The notes below the pieces were generated by a model. It had not been told where the DNA came from. It ran no database searches and saw nothing but the letters and a program-made list of their open reading frames with translations. A DNA stretch of 64,000 bases from positions 1 through 64,000 of the forward strand of contig VCMS01000264.1 in NCBI GenBank assembly GCA_022539475.1, read 5' to 3'. Position numbers and translations under genes: made by a program. Below, piece by piece: positions 53,645 through 64,000 of this stretch; the first letter of the stretch is position 1, and every line of letters starts with the position of its first letter. Origin of the DNA: Gracilaria domingensis. Taxonomy: Eukaryota > Rhodophyta > Florideophyceae > Gracilariales > Gracilariaceae.

Positions 53645-54922
53645 TTACTTCTTCCTCCTTTTGTGAGCCGGTCGGTCGCACTTGTGCAGTCTGTAATTAG
53701 TTTTGTGCACGAAGCGCCTCCCGCATTGTGCGCACGCGAATCGGTGCCCGCCCTTCGTTTCGAACCCAGCCCCGTGTTTGGTAAACACGTGCCGATCCAA
53801 GTTGCCCCGGCATTTGGTTGAATATTCGCAGAACCCGCACTCGTAAATATCTCGGCTCTTATCCTCAATTCTCGCCGCCGACCGTTGAGATTGAATGCCG
53901 TGAAACATCCTCTTGTGCGTGGTCAAGTTCAACTTTTTGTTAAAAAACGCCTGGCACCCTTCAACGTCACAGTCTAATCGCACCCCTCCGCTCAAGTCGT
54001 GCTGCGTCAACTCGTGCTTCTTGCGATTCACCTCCGATTTTAGTTTCAACGGACAGAAACGACACTCATATTCTCCATCCGCTTTGTGAACCCGGAGTGC
54101 ATGTCGCCTCAACGCCAGTTCCGATCCAAAGTGACGCCCGCATTCCATGCATTCCACAGCCGCTGTGCCTACCATAGGGTTCTGCACTCGAGGATTCTCA
54201 ATTTTGATCTTCTTATTGTTTCTAATTCTCGGATCTGTTTTCACCACTTTAGAATCCGGTGCAAGTGTGCGCTTCACCTTCTCTTTAAGGATCGCTTCAG
54301 CGTCAACCACAGGAAATTCTGAGAGAGTAGCTTGCCTATTCTTCTCCTGATCCTTCATGTCCATATTATCTCCATCGTCCGTTTCAAACGCTGGAGACCT
54401 TACAAAACATTCGTATTGCGCTACTGAGCTCTCCATCGGATCGCTCGCATTCTGTGATATCATTCCCTCCTCTTCCAAGGTATTTATCCCTTGTAGAGTA
54501 GTCTGGTCCGAAATTAGTCCGAGCGGTAAAGCATTTTGATGAGAGTACATCATGGGGCTCTCCTCCTCGTCCTCGTCCTCGAAGAAGGTTCCTAACTGGG
54601 CCCATTTCTCATTCTCAAGTCCAAGATTCATGTAAACGCTGGCGCCCATAGGAGTGGGTTCATATTCATGCCTTTTCCTTTTCCGCTTCGGCGCTGCATC
54701 CAGTACAACTCCTGAATCAGGACCGTATTCGGCTAATATCTGCCCTATCTTCTCGGTAGAGCATAACGCTTTTGTACATTTATCTTCAACATCCGCGCCC
54801 TCAGTCCAAATGGTCCATTTCCCTGGTTCGTTTCCCAATGCTGATACATCATCCAATTCTTCGAAAGGATCTCGGAGAGTTTCAAATGGAAATATTTCTT
54901 CTTCATCATTTGATGGATTCAT
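53645..54922 (-). CDS. C2H2 zinc-finger protein, 425 aa
   Basis: Acidic N-terminal half (residues 1-210; clusters NDEEEIFPFE, EDEDEEESP), with a basic PKRKRKRHE at 78-86 that fits a nuclear-localisation signal. Five C-terminal fingers: residues 258-279, 287-308, 318-341 (C-x4-C type), 362-383 and 397-420 (last His spacing is longer, H-x6-H). Ends AHKRRKK. Acidic front plus fingers is the layout of a transcription activator. Neighbouring the other finger gene on the same strand, 670 bases upstream of it, but the finger sequences are not close copies. Single exon. The start is the first ATG of the frame. Confidence 0.85.
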   Translation of the reverse strand: MNPSNDEEEIFPFETLRDPFEELDDVSALGNEPGKWTIWTEGADVEDKCTKALCSTEKIGQILAEYGPDSGVVLDAAPKRKRKRHEYEPTPMGASVYMNLGLENEKWAQLGTFFEDEDEEESPMMYSHQNALPLGLISDQTTLQGINTLEEEGMISQNASDPMESSVAQYECFVRSPAFETDDGDNMDMKDQEKNRQATLSEFPVVDAEAILKEKVKRTLAPDSKVVKTDPRIRNNKKIKIENPRVQNPMVGTAAVECMECGRHFGSELALRRHALRVHKADGEYECRFCPLKLKSEVNRKKHELTQHDLSGGVRLDCDVEGCQAFFNKKLNLTTHKRMFHGIQSQRSAARIEDKSRDIYECGFCEYSTKCRGNLDRHVFTKHGAGFETKGGHRFACAQCGRRFVHKTNYRLHKCDRPAHKRRKK

Positions 54923-57900
54923 TAATTCTGCTACACAAGATTGGTGCTTTTAATTCAAAAGCAGGCGTTGCAAAAGTAACTGGAATGTTGTGCGAACTCA
55001 ATCACTTTTTACGAAACCACTTTTCAGTGACTTTCTTTGGACTTTATGCTCGATCCTGCATTTTCCATCCATCCTCAATGACAGATGCCTTTTTATCCGA
55101 AGATGAGACGTTCCAGGATCTTTCAGGCCCCCAAACCAGATAATGAATGACGCCACTTCTCTATATCCCAAGATCTGAACTGCAATGCTTCATTTGGGCC
55201 TCCGCCGAAGACTAACGGGTGCCGGTCTCACCGCATTAGGATGACGTTCTCGAATGAGTGCTTGTTTTCCAAATGAGGTGGAGAATAATGTAGTTCCACA
55301 TTTGCACTTCCCGTATTGCACACATGTTTCTCCTTTGGACAACTTCTATTATTGCAGGTGTTCTACACTTCTGAACGGTTTGCATATCGAAACTCCGTCC
55401 TGTACCTTTGCTGCCCAAAAGCTTTTAAAAAACTCCAGAATTTCAAGCATTAGCTTCAAATTTTCATTTTGAATGTAGATTTTATGGGATAAAAAATGCT
55501 ATTTACAGCAGTAAGTTTTTGAAACGTTTTGGTTTTAAGGAATCTTTCACGATGCCTACTTAGGATAATTATTCGCATATATACAGGACAAATTTGTATG
55601 GATTGTAGATTGGGAAAAGATCTTGTAAAAAAGTATTGAGTATTGCAATTTATATTACACTTTTCTTCTTTATTGCAGTCGATATTGCGAAGCGTCTACC
55701 TTATTGCAATTGCGATTGCTGTGTGTACAGTGTCATGACACCCACGACAACCAAAGTACGATCTGAAAGGATCTGACGATGTCGCATGCACAACTACAGG
55801 TGTAACTCAGACAGGATCGTACCTCATCTAAATGTAGCAGAAGCAAAATTGCTGTACATTGGAAGCGATTGGCTGTTACCTGTAAAAACTGCATTTCCAA
55901 AACGTTGAACGAAGTGAAGAAATTTCTGCAATGGAATTTTTCAATTCCGTCGGAGCGTATTCACTATGACCGGGATACGTTAGATGACGTGCAATATAAA
56001 CTCTCTACAATTTTTTTTCGATGTCAATAGCCAAAAACTCTCTCAAACTACGTATCATCTTGGCGTTTTAACTGCTGTTTTATACTTATGGCGTGAAATA
56101 TCAATGCTTACTTAAGAGAAACGAGCCGTATGGTACGCTTATTGCTATTCTATTGCTCGTTGCAGTGGGTATTGGAAACGTATTGCAAAGAAAGAATTTG
56201 TATTGCAATACATATTGCAGAAGAGATGAAATATTTTATTGTATTGTTTATTGCGATTTATGAGCAATAAATTGCAATTGTATTGTAGACCTCCCTGATT
56301 GCCAGGAGTGAAGAAGATGATTTATTTGAACGGGAGTGAGTGGGTTGGAGATCTAAAGAGCGCCGGCGGCGCTCTTGGTAGACAGACAGCGCTTCTGAGC
56401 TTCGTCATGGCCGACGATCGTCATTGCCGTCGCTGCGCCGCAGAGCTTCGTCCTGCTCCTCTCGCGATGTGGGTCTCTGCGACGCTCTTTATGAATTTAG
56501 TTTTCCCTTCCCTCCCACCCTTTTAGCAGTGTCGCCGCCGTGGGACGCACTGAACGCGTCCGGTTATTCCGGACGGGGCAGCAGAACCTTGTGGGCGAGT
56601 GCCTGTTCTGTGTCTCCGAACTACCCAAACAATAAAGATCTATGAATTGGTCACAACACCAAAAACCAAAACGTTCCTGCATCCCAGGGCAAAATCGAAA
56701 AATCTTGCTGATGAAAACAATATCCACTAACTATGAGAACATTCCTACAAGGCAGTCAAACATTGAAAAACGGGCCTATAAAGTTAAAATCTGTTTGAAG
56801 ACAAGCTGGTGCAGCGAAAAGAGAAATCCGTAGTCCGACCGTAACCTTTTCTATCAAGAAAATTAAAAGCATTCAAACGAGAACCCAGTTGCACCCACTT
56901 CAACAACAGATGCTTGTTAATTTATCACTAGAATTGTAGGAGCACACACTACATAGAGTACTTCTATAAAGTAAAAGCACTTATGAGATTAAATATACAA
57001 ATTGGTCTGCAAATTCTTCTTGTAACGTGCCTACAAATCAGTGAAGCGAACTAGATTCGAAAACGGGAGCCCTTAGAATTGCTTCTTTGAATTTTGAAAA
57101 TCCATTGATGTTCAGAAGTTTATAATCCGACGACCCGGTGAAAAGATGCGAAGAGATTCACAGAGACAACCGCCAATTAGTTGAAACAACGCATGCTTTT
57201 GCTAAAAAAGATCATGGAATATCAAAACCTTCTATTCCAACATATTGTTAACGTCTCCATGAGATAAATCTTACGTCGAAGGATAAAACTGTGGTGCAAA
57301 TCCCACATACGAGTACTCGCGCCAAACATAGCCATAACTCTTACTATTACAAGGCCTTGCTAAAAAACAATCCATAATTACCAGTAACTAGCAGATATCA
57401 TCAAGATGCGTCAAACACCTAAATCACGGTGGACTAGTACAACTAGTTTTAGTTAACGCCGGCCGTTGCTGTATAGCAGCTATACCTAGTATGAATGGGG
57501 CTAATACATATAGTTGGGTCTTACACTCTGAGCATTTTTTAATAATATGTCAACACTTTGAGAAGCGCACTTTTCAAAGTATATGACACAAAGCTCCTAT
57601 AACAATTATGCTTTGGTACCACATTGTCTTTAATTAAATTTTGCTATGCGAAGTTAATGCCCTTCTTTCTAACAGATTTTTGGATTCAATAGTATTTGAT
57701 ACAAACAAAGCGTTCTATATAAAAGCGCACACTTTTCCTCGACGTACCAACAACGTAAGCAGACTACCAAAATGTCTATTACTGCTAATATTTTTGCTAT
57801 TTTGACTAATTTTTGCTTTACATCTTGAGCTGATTGCGAAGGTTTTATGCCAGTAAGAGCTTTGCAATAAAAGTTTTTGAGAAACAGTACCTGTGTAGTG

Positions 57901-58530
57901 CTGTCAGCTACAGATGGCAGTCACAGAGAGTCATGATAACATCTCTGCAGTTCCAGCTTGAGGACCACACGTACTACAGCGGCCATAGCTCAATCAGTAA
58001 CCACCTTTGTGTGCTTTTGTGTGAGCTCGGAGTCCTGGATTTGAACTCTGGCACTGCTTTGCTTTCATATCGAAACAACAAAACCTGGCCCAATTTTCTT
58101 GCACTAATCGTTCCAGTAGAGTTCTTTAATAGTGGTTACCATATTCAGAGAACTAAATGTCTTTAAAAGTTGCTGAACGCAACAAGGGCCAGCTTTCTTT
58201 TTTCTTTTTACTAGTTGTCTGCTCTTTCTTTCTTTGTCGTGGCACTCGTGATAACCGAGGGTGTCTTCCAATAAACTGCGATTGCACTATATTGCAAAAC
58301 GCAATAAATATTGCATATTTCAACTCCTAAGCTTTATTGCAATTTTTATTGCAGTCTCAACTAATATTGGAACAGATATTTCAATACTCTAATATTATAG
58401 AAGTACTAATTTTGCAAAGCAGATATTTATCTATATTGATATGCATCAATTTTTTCATTGATATAATGTAAATATAACGAAAGAAAATAGTGTTAACCTA
58501 TGAAAACCCGCAAATAAATTACACATATAA
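54923..58530. other. AT-rich geneless stretch with ATTGCA-type motif clusters
   Basis: No frame above about 110 codons and none recognisable. Three clusters of ATTGCA/TTGCAAT words lie at about 55635-55715, 56140-56290 and 58270-58360. A tRNA-like element lies within (57981-58055). Confidence 0.5.
57981..58055 (+). other. tRNA-like sequence, possible SINE head or tRNA pseudogene
   Basis: TAGCTCAATCAGTA (57986-57999) resembles the A box TAGCTCAGTTGGTA, and GGATTTGAACTC (58037-58048) resembles the B box GGTTCGAATCC. Spacing is near that of a tRNA. The acceptor stem does not close well and the T stem needs wobble pairs, so it is not a functional tRNA. Confidence 0.35.
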
Positions 58531-59368
58531 TGTGGTTTTCTCACAGAGAAAACATGAGAATGGAAACCGTACTGTTTGTTAACTAGTGGGTTCTGAATGC
58601 TTCCATGAGGTAATGTTGGTAAATCCTGTACCACAATGCCTACGAGCAGGAAACAACACAAAGATGTTCGGGATATTTTTCTACTGAAGGCAATCCAGTG
58701 CACAGAGCCTCTTTGAGCTCCCGCAACTAGCCGGGTGTAAGACCCAGACCAAACCGTCAAGACGGGGTGTTGAGAGTAGAGTAGAGAAAGGTAAATTACA
58801 CGTGAGTGTAGCAGCTTTAAAAGAAAAACAAAATCACAGAGTCTGGAAAGGAAAAAAGCGGGAAAGAGAGAGAGGAGTAAGAGAAATACGGATTATCGCC
58901 GGAGTATTCCCTATAAAGAATCAAACTCAAAAAAGAAAGGTGAAACACTCTCTCAAAGTTAAGTTCTACGGAAACGCAGGGCGGATACTCGCACCGTGAC
59001 AACAGGGAGTCCCTTCGATAAGGCGTTGTGCACCGCCGAAGGCGAGATTGGCTAGAGCCAAGATTCATGAAGTAGTATCATCCTGATTGGGGCATTTTTC
59101 TGGTGCGGCGGCGGCGACGCCGTCGCACTAAGTAGTGTCCTCGCTAAAATTAATAAATAATGTTAACTAAACATTCCACTAGTTGTGGCAAACGCCCACG
59201 TGTAGTGGCCTACCTCCGATCAGCTTTGTCGTGTCCCACGTGTCCAATCCATCTCGATGGCAACCACGAGTTACTATTAGTCGTATCCTGGTGTGTACCA
59301 GGCAAACCCGTGAACGGGAATTATGACCAAGTCCAGCGACATTCCTCATACATGAGCGTTGCACTACA
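58531..59368 (-). repeat. 3' LTR of element D (838 bp)
   Basis: On the minus strand it starts TGTAGTGCAACGC right after the polypurine tract and appears to end GAGAAAACCACA at 58531. The first 13 bases equal those of the element A LTR. The far edge is inferred only from a TG..CA-type end and is less sure. Confidence 0.65.
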
Positions 59369-59382
59369 TCACCCCCTTCTTA
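59369..59382 (-). promoter_or_regulatory. Polypurine tract of element D
   Basis: TAAGAAGGGGGTGA on the minus strand, next to the LTR start TGTAGTGCAACGC. Confidence 0.75.
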
Positions 59383-60280
59383 GGGGGTACTAAAACCTCG
59401 ACGAGGGCAGGATGGCGCCGAGCCAAGAGGATATAAGTGCAGCGCTCCCCGGCCCTCCCGTATGTACTTCTCCTTCTCCCGTCAACGACGTGAGGCATGC
59501 TCTTGTAGAGCTCAAATCCATCTCCAAGCCATCAGCACAAGCCTGTGTGTGCGCCTTCCCGCTAAGCGGCGCTGGACTTCGTACTGAAAAGAACAACGAC
59601 TGGTTGGTCCGACCCGAAACACTCGGTGTACGTCAAGGCCTTCGTACCGTCTCCCAGAACATTCCGGTTGACAGTCGCGACTCACCATGGTGCGTTCACC
59701 CTCTTCGGAGGTCATTCGTAATGTGCTCAGCCACCTCTCCAAAGCTCCGAACCATCCCGCGAAGCGGTGCGCGAAAACCCCCCAACGTATTGCACTCCAG
59801 ACAGCGCGGGTTCCTCGCCGCCTCACATCCACGGACAGCGATACGGGCCCAAGACAAGGTATTTTTCCTGAGCTTCAGGTCCGCCTACCACTCTGTGGGG
59901 TGATTGGACAAGTTCCAAGACGCTCCATAGTGGAGATGAAAACTATGCTCAGATGCTTCCTCATTGAGGCACGACTCCCTACTGCGAAGTGGTAGAGCGA
60001 AGTAATGGCTGCCCATATATGGGAAAGAGTCACAGAACGGTGCCTAGTGGCTCCGTGCTTGCAGGTACTCCCGCCTCGAACGGCGTTACCATCCGAAATC
60101 GGCGTAAATACTGTACGAAACATCCGAAGTGCGATAACCTTCGAACCATCCAAGCTGTGAACAGACCAAAGACATTCGAGAACTTCTGAGAGTCAGAGCT
60201 TTCAATTGCTACCAATATCTTTGGGATCGAGCACCACCAAGTGGGAAGTCCAGACCCATTTCAGTTCGCCAAAAGCCGTT

Positions 60281-60779
60281 CTAGAAATTGAATCGCCAAC
60301 CGAAATGACGCCATAACTCCGAACTTATCCGAGACATCGGAATCTGTCTTCGTAGAAGAGTTTCAACATGTCTCCAAAATACTGGTGCCAATCCGTTAAC
60401 GAAACGGAAATGCGCTTGTCGAGATACCGGATTTCCGGGAAATGCCTCAATGCAGTACTGTAGGGGGCATATATCCGATATCGGAAATCGCAAGCAAGAA
60501 CCAGAGACGACTGGGGAACGGTTCCAGCGCGTGTTGCGGGTATCCCAGAGACCACAAGAGTGTGTGCAAAGCTTCGTACTTCGCGAAGGAAGATGACCAA
60601 CATAGGTTGGATAACGTGGTGTACCACCCCGCCTTCGTCGAGTACATGACAACGGTGTCCAAACCAGTATATAAATGCGATGCACACGGAAAACGTGCAC
60701 CCTTCCGAGGGGAAAAACCATGCTCATGGTGTGGCCATGATGGCATTACCAGCGAGCTGGATGAAAAACCCTCAGGCAT
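60281..60779 (-). pseudogene. Sense-strand accessory segment of element D
   Basis: Frame 60687-60325 gives 120 codons (AFIYWFGH, QPMLVIFLREV, FPEIRYLDKR, WHQYFGDM) and is continued, after a shift near 60340, by ELWRHFGWRFNF and GFWR in the neighbouring frame. Collinear with 32723-32090 in element C. No family recognised. From 59383 to 60280 only short frames are present. A 165-codon frame on the other strand overlaps it. Confidence 0.4.
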
Positions 60780-60935
60780 GAGCCTTCTTTCCGAAAATCG
60801 GTGTTCTCGCGGCGCGAGCCGGTCGAACCGTCAATGCGGCGGACATCCCACCAAGGTGGTATGGGCTCAATTCCCGTCGCACGACGTGTGTTACCAACAT
60901 AGTGTCTTTCCGTTTCCACGGCAACCTTATCCCAC

Positions 60936-62728
60936 TTAGGCGTTGTCCAGCGTCGCTGGTGTGGCCGTTCCCGCGTTGCGGTGGTACTGTACGACCTTCG
61001 AGCGCGGTAGGTGCTCGATTGGTTCCTCAGTATCCCACGATGGGCCATAGCCGTACCAACGGACGTGGTATTGTAAAATGCCCTTCTGGTCCCAGGAGTG
61101 CCCGATAATTCGGTCGACGATGTACTCTTGAACGTACACCTGCCGGCCTTGCCGTGTTATGGTTACTTCATCGGCTGACAACCCTTGCGGGGGAGCGGTT
61201 CCCGTGCCGGGGGTAACAGCGCGCGCCTGGCTCTGCGTGGCCAGTTTCCTGCGGGGAGGGGCGCTCGAAATGTCGCTGCGTACCGCCAGCCGGGGTGGGT
61301 CCTTCCGCTTCGGCGGTGTTGGTGGAGCTGCGTGCTCACCGCTTGCGGCGGGAGGCTCCACCTCGGGTGGATTTACAACCGTGCGTGCACGTGATTGTAG
61401 CGACGGTTGGCTGTCAAGCTGCTTCGGGAGAACCGCCTCCCTGTTACAGGTGTCCTCCAACGGCTGCGCCGTTGGCCCTTGAGCTTTTTTGCTCGAATTT
61501 CCGTCCTGAATGGTTACTTCCGGGTTACCGGGGTTATCTGCGCCTCCGGCGGCTTCCGATTTCGCGATCTCCACACGCGGCTGCACTTGCGCCGATATTT
61601 CATGCCCAGTATTTGGTGTTGTACCGTCCATGACGTGAACTCTTCCCGGAGTGTCCGGCATTCTCACGGCTGTACCGCCGGGTCCTACCGAGCCACTCGG
61701 GACTTCATTTTCCTCAGCTCGTGTTTGCTCCGCAGGGTTTCCCAGACATCCTGGTTGTTCTGCATCGCGTTGCGCGGTGGGTCGCGATGTCGCTGCGCTT
61801 TCCCCGGTGGGGCTTCGTTCCGACGACGTCGGCTCGGTGCCGACGGCATCCTTCAACTTCGCGTTACCCAGCGCGGCTGGTAGGCCACGAGGCTCTGTTG
61901 ACTTAACCGAATCCGCTTCTGCGTGAGTGATCTTACCCGGCGACGGTAGACATCCCGGCAACGGGGCTGTGTGTCTGGCGAGCGAGCGTGCGTTGCGGAG
62001 GCGAAGCCCGCCCAAAGGTCGGAACATCCGGAGAGCTCGGTACAATCCGTGCTTCACGGTTGTCCTCACGACGCGACGTGGGCAAGGAACTCTAAGCAGG
62101 GCTGATAACCTTCTCCCACTCTTTAGATGGAGCGGCGTGGGGAGTACTCAAATGTCCCGCATCGAGGGGAGGTGAACCCAGCGATGGGACAGAAACGGGG
62201 GTGCCATGTTGGCGATCATTTTCCGACACAGTCAGCGGGGTCGAATCTATCGGGAGGTCTGTAAGGCCTCGATGGCAGTGGGGCAGGACGGAGGGTCTTG
62301 TCACCACATTTGTTTCCGGTGTTACCGGCGTTGTTGACTCCGTAGACACGGGCTCTGTACCAGACGGGGGAACCTCAGACGAGGGTGGAGGGGCCAATAC
62401 CACGCGGTCGCGAGAGATCCGGTCATGCGCGTCAGCAATCTCCACCACCCAGAGTTTCCGGTGCGACCGAGATTATCTTACAAGGTCCATCCGCCACAGG
62501 CGAGAGCTTATGACGTTTGCCCTCTTCAGGGTTGTAGTGTTCCTTCCGTACGAAGATATGGTTGCCCACAGTAAATGGTTCGGGGGTTCTTCCTCGCAAG
62601 CGAGCATCAAAATCGCGCATGTAAGTGGCTTGGGCTTTCGCCATCGATTTCCTGGCAGCTGGTACCAACTTCGTTAGCGAAGCCTTCCATTGTTGGCGAT
62701 AATCACCCACAGATTGGAAATTGCCCAA
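60936..62728 (-). pseudogene. pol C-terminus of element D: GPY/F, linker, chromodomain
   Basis: Three consecutive open frames: 62728-62432 (GPY/F region, HKLSPVADGPCKIISV), 62448-62092, and 62069-60936 (377 codons, mostly Pro/Thr/Ala/Glu-rich linker). The chromodomain is the last 68 residues: EYIVDRIIGHSW, LQYHVRWYGYGPSWDTEEP and IEHLPRSKVVQYH. The three aromatic cage positions (Tyr, Trp, Tyr) are all kept, so it could still bind methyl-lysine if expressed. Two frame breaks separate the parts. Confidence 0.8.
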
Positions 62729-62767
62729 GGTAGCTTACGATTCTAACGCCAATGGCGGGGGTGTCCG

Positions 62768-64000
62768 TTACAAAACCAGTTCGAATATGGAAACACTAAT
62801 AGTCCTGTGTACCTGCGTTTTGTACGCAAAGGTTAACGCGTCGGTATATAAGTCCCATGTTTTTGGGTGGTCAGCAACGTAAGAACGGAGAGATGCTAGC
62901 ATCGTACGGTTGTACCGTTCAACTTGCCCATTACATTGGGGATGGTAAGTGGTCGTGAAGAGGTTCTTCACGTCCATGATGCGACATACATCCTGGAAGA
63001 ACCTGGATGCAAATTGCTTGCGGTTATCGGATAATAAATCCACAGGAGGACCGTACACGAAGATCCAGTGCGTGGCAAACGCCTGCGCCACTGTGAACGC
63101 CGTGATCCTCTTTGAAGGTACTGTCCAAACCAGTTTCGAGAACCGATCCGTGATAACGAGAAGGAACTTATTTCCTCTCCAAGTGGTAAGCAATAGTCCC
63201 AGAATATCGATTGCCATAAATTCAAGCGGCACCCTGGCAGGGAATAGTTTCACTTTCTTCGAATTCTTTCGCAGTTTCACACGATTTCTCGCGCAATCGG
63301 CACAGAAGCATACCGTAGCGTAACAATCCACCGCCATGGCGGGCCAGTAGAAGTCTCTCCTCAAGGTGAGGTACAACTTTCTTCCACCGGCGTGTCCACC
63401 TAGCTTTGCGAAATGCGAAAGGTGTAGGATCCTCTTCTGCAACGAGTGTGGCACCACAACTTGTGGGTGTGACTCGACTGTCCTTACGAGGTAGCCGATG
63501 TCGTTGACCTCGAATGAGAGGGTGGCTCCACCGTTAAGTCGGGCACGGATCGTGATGCAGAACGGTTCTTCATGTTGTTCTGGGATCATTTCTTCCGGTG
63601 AAACCGGTACAAAATTTCCCGGTAGGGGCTTTACAGCCTCGGCTTTGCCTGCAACAAGCAGTTCATCAAACTCAGCGTCCATATCGTCCCAGTCATCTGG
63701 CCAGTCGTCCAGCCGCCACTCCGGGGGTTCCGGTTCATCATCGTCGACGACGAAGCAAGGACTTTCATCGTCCTCAACGACCGGAGTTTCCCCATTTGTG
63801 GGTAAGCACGACAGCGCGTCCGCCTGGGTGTTCAGGGTCCCTTTTTTGTATACGACGTCGAAGTCGAATTCCGCTAGGCGGAGCCTCCACCGCATGAGGC
63901 GACCTGATGGGTGACATATATTCATCAACCACCTCAACGAGGAATGATCCCTAGCAAAAATCATGCGGCGGTAAATGAAATTGATGCCTTTCAATAAAAT
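62768..64000 (-). CDS. Ty3/gypsy RNase H end and intact integrase core, element D (partial)
   Basis: Open from the window edge to the TAA at 62768 (over 400 codons). RNase H C-terminus ARDHSSLRWLMNI and NTQADALSCLP. A 60-residue acidic spacer (WPDDWDDMDAEFDE). Integrase zinc domain HLSHFAKLGGHAGG with CADCARN; core Asp in AIDILG, Asp in LLSDNRKQF and Glu in NGQVERYNR, all present; DFYWPAM and TTTYHPQ intact. The stop after FELVL stands before RTPPPLAL, where C reads on (SRVPPSV), so pol is cut before GPY/F. This is the best-preserved integrase in the window. Confidence 0.85.
   Translation of the reverse strand: MLLKGINFIYRRMIFARDHSSLRWLMNICHPSGRLMRWRLRLAEFDFDVVYKKGTLNTQADALSCLPTNGETPVVEDDESPCFVVDDDEPEPPEWRLDDWPDDWDDMDAEFDELLVAGKAEAVKPLPGNFVPVSPEEMIPEQHEEPFCITIRARLNGGATLSFEVNDIGYLVRTVESHPQVVVPHSLQKRILHLSHFAKLGGHAGGRKLYLTLRRDFYWPAMAVDCYATVCFCADCARNRVKLRKNSKKVKLFPARVPLEFMAIDILGLLLTTWRGNKFLLVITDRFSKLVWTVPSKRITAFTVAQAFATHWIFVYGPPVDLLSDNRKQFASRFFQDVCRIMDVKNLFTTTYHPQCNGQVERYNRTMLASLRSYVADHPKTWDLYTDALTFAYKTQVHRTISVSIFELVL

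Larger units (their letters stand above)
58531..64000 (-). mobile_element. Ty3/gypsy element D, 3' part (5' end outside window)
   Basis: RNase H end, integrase, linker, chromodomain, sense accessory segment, polypurine tract and 3' LTR, all on the minus strand. The element continues past 64000, so neither TSD nor 5' LTR can be checked. Confidence 0.85.

Noticed and set aside
60442-60939. 165-codon plus-strand ORF in element D as an antisense accessory gene
   Set aside because: It shows none of the motifs of the A/B antisense block, while the sense strand here matches element C. Kept only as a shadow.

Overview
The window is nuclear DNA of a eukaryote. Evidence: a spliceosomal intron (GT..AG) splits a C2H2 zinc finger and must be removed to complete it; LTR retrotransposons of the Ty3/gypsy (chromodomain) and Ty1/copia types are present; so are PIF/Harbinger and hAT DNA-transposon relics with the expected target-site duplications (TSDs). 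Host genes are few, short and nearly intronless, and two encode secreted cysteine-rich repeat proteins. My best guess is a multicellular red alga or a similarly TE-loaded protist, but nothing here fixes the lineage.

Layout. 1-5428: 3' end of Ty3/gypsy element A (+). 5429-7750: GC-rich tandem repeats, an unrecognised ORF and a PIF/Harbinger relic. About 7757-13655: a dead Ty1/copia element, broken by a solo LTR (9562-10541) and a fold-back MITE (12707-13020). 13807-26825: complete Ty3/gypsy element B (+) with 995-bp LTRs and a GGAGG TSD, carrying a solo LTR inside its integrase. 26826-30577: an LTR fragment, a PIF/Harbinger transposase relic, low-complexity DNA and the 3' half of a broken gag-like gene. 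30578-42455: complete Ty3/gypsy element C (-), whose 5' LTR is itself split by an inverted solo LTR with a GTGAT TSD. 42456-43265: the 5' half of the gag-like gene that C interrupts. 43266-58530: the host-gene island, with two divergent secreted cysteine-rich protein genes, a CAP-domain gene, two zinc-finger genes, nested hAT MITEs, several large perfect palindromes and long AT-rich stretches. 58531-64000: 3' part of Ty3/gypsy element D (-), running off the window.

How it fits together. The four Ty3/gypsy elements share a plan: LTR, PBS, gag with a CCHC knuckle, PR-RT-RNaseH-integrase, a very long low-complexity linker, a C-terminal chromodomain, then 1.3-2 kb of extra sequence before the polypurine tract and 3' LTR. 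That extra sequence is the most interesting part of the window. Elements A and B carry related ORFs on the strand opposite pol; C and D carry a different, sense-strand conserved segment in the same place. All readable elements carry disabling mutations somewhere, although the visible integrase core of D is intact. The host genes look independent of each other; the only evident partnership is the divergent cysteine-rich pair, which shares one intergenic region containing a long hairpin.
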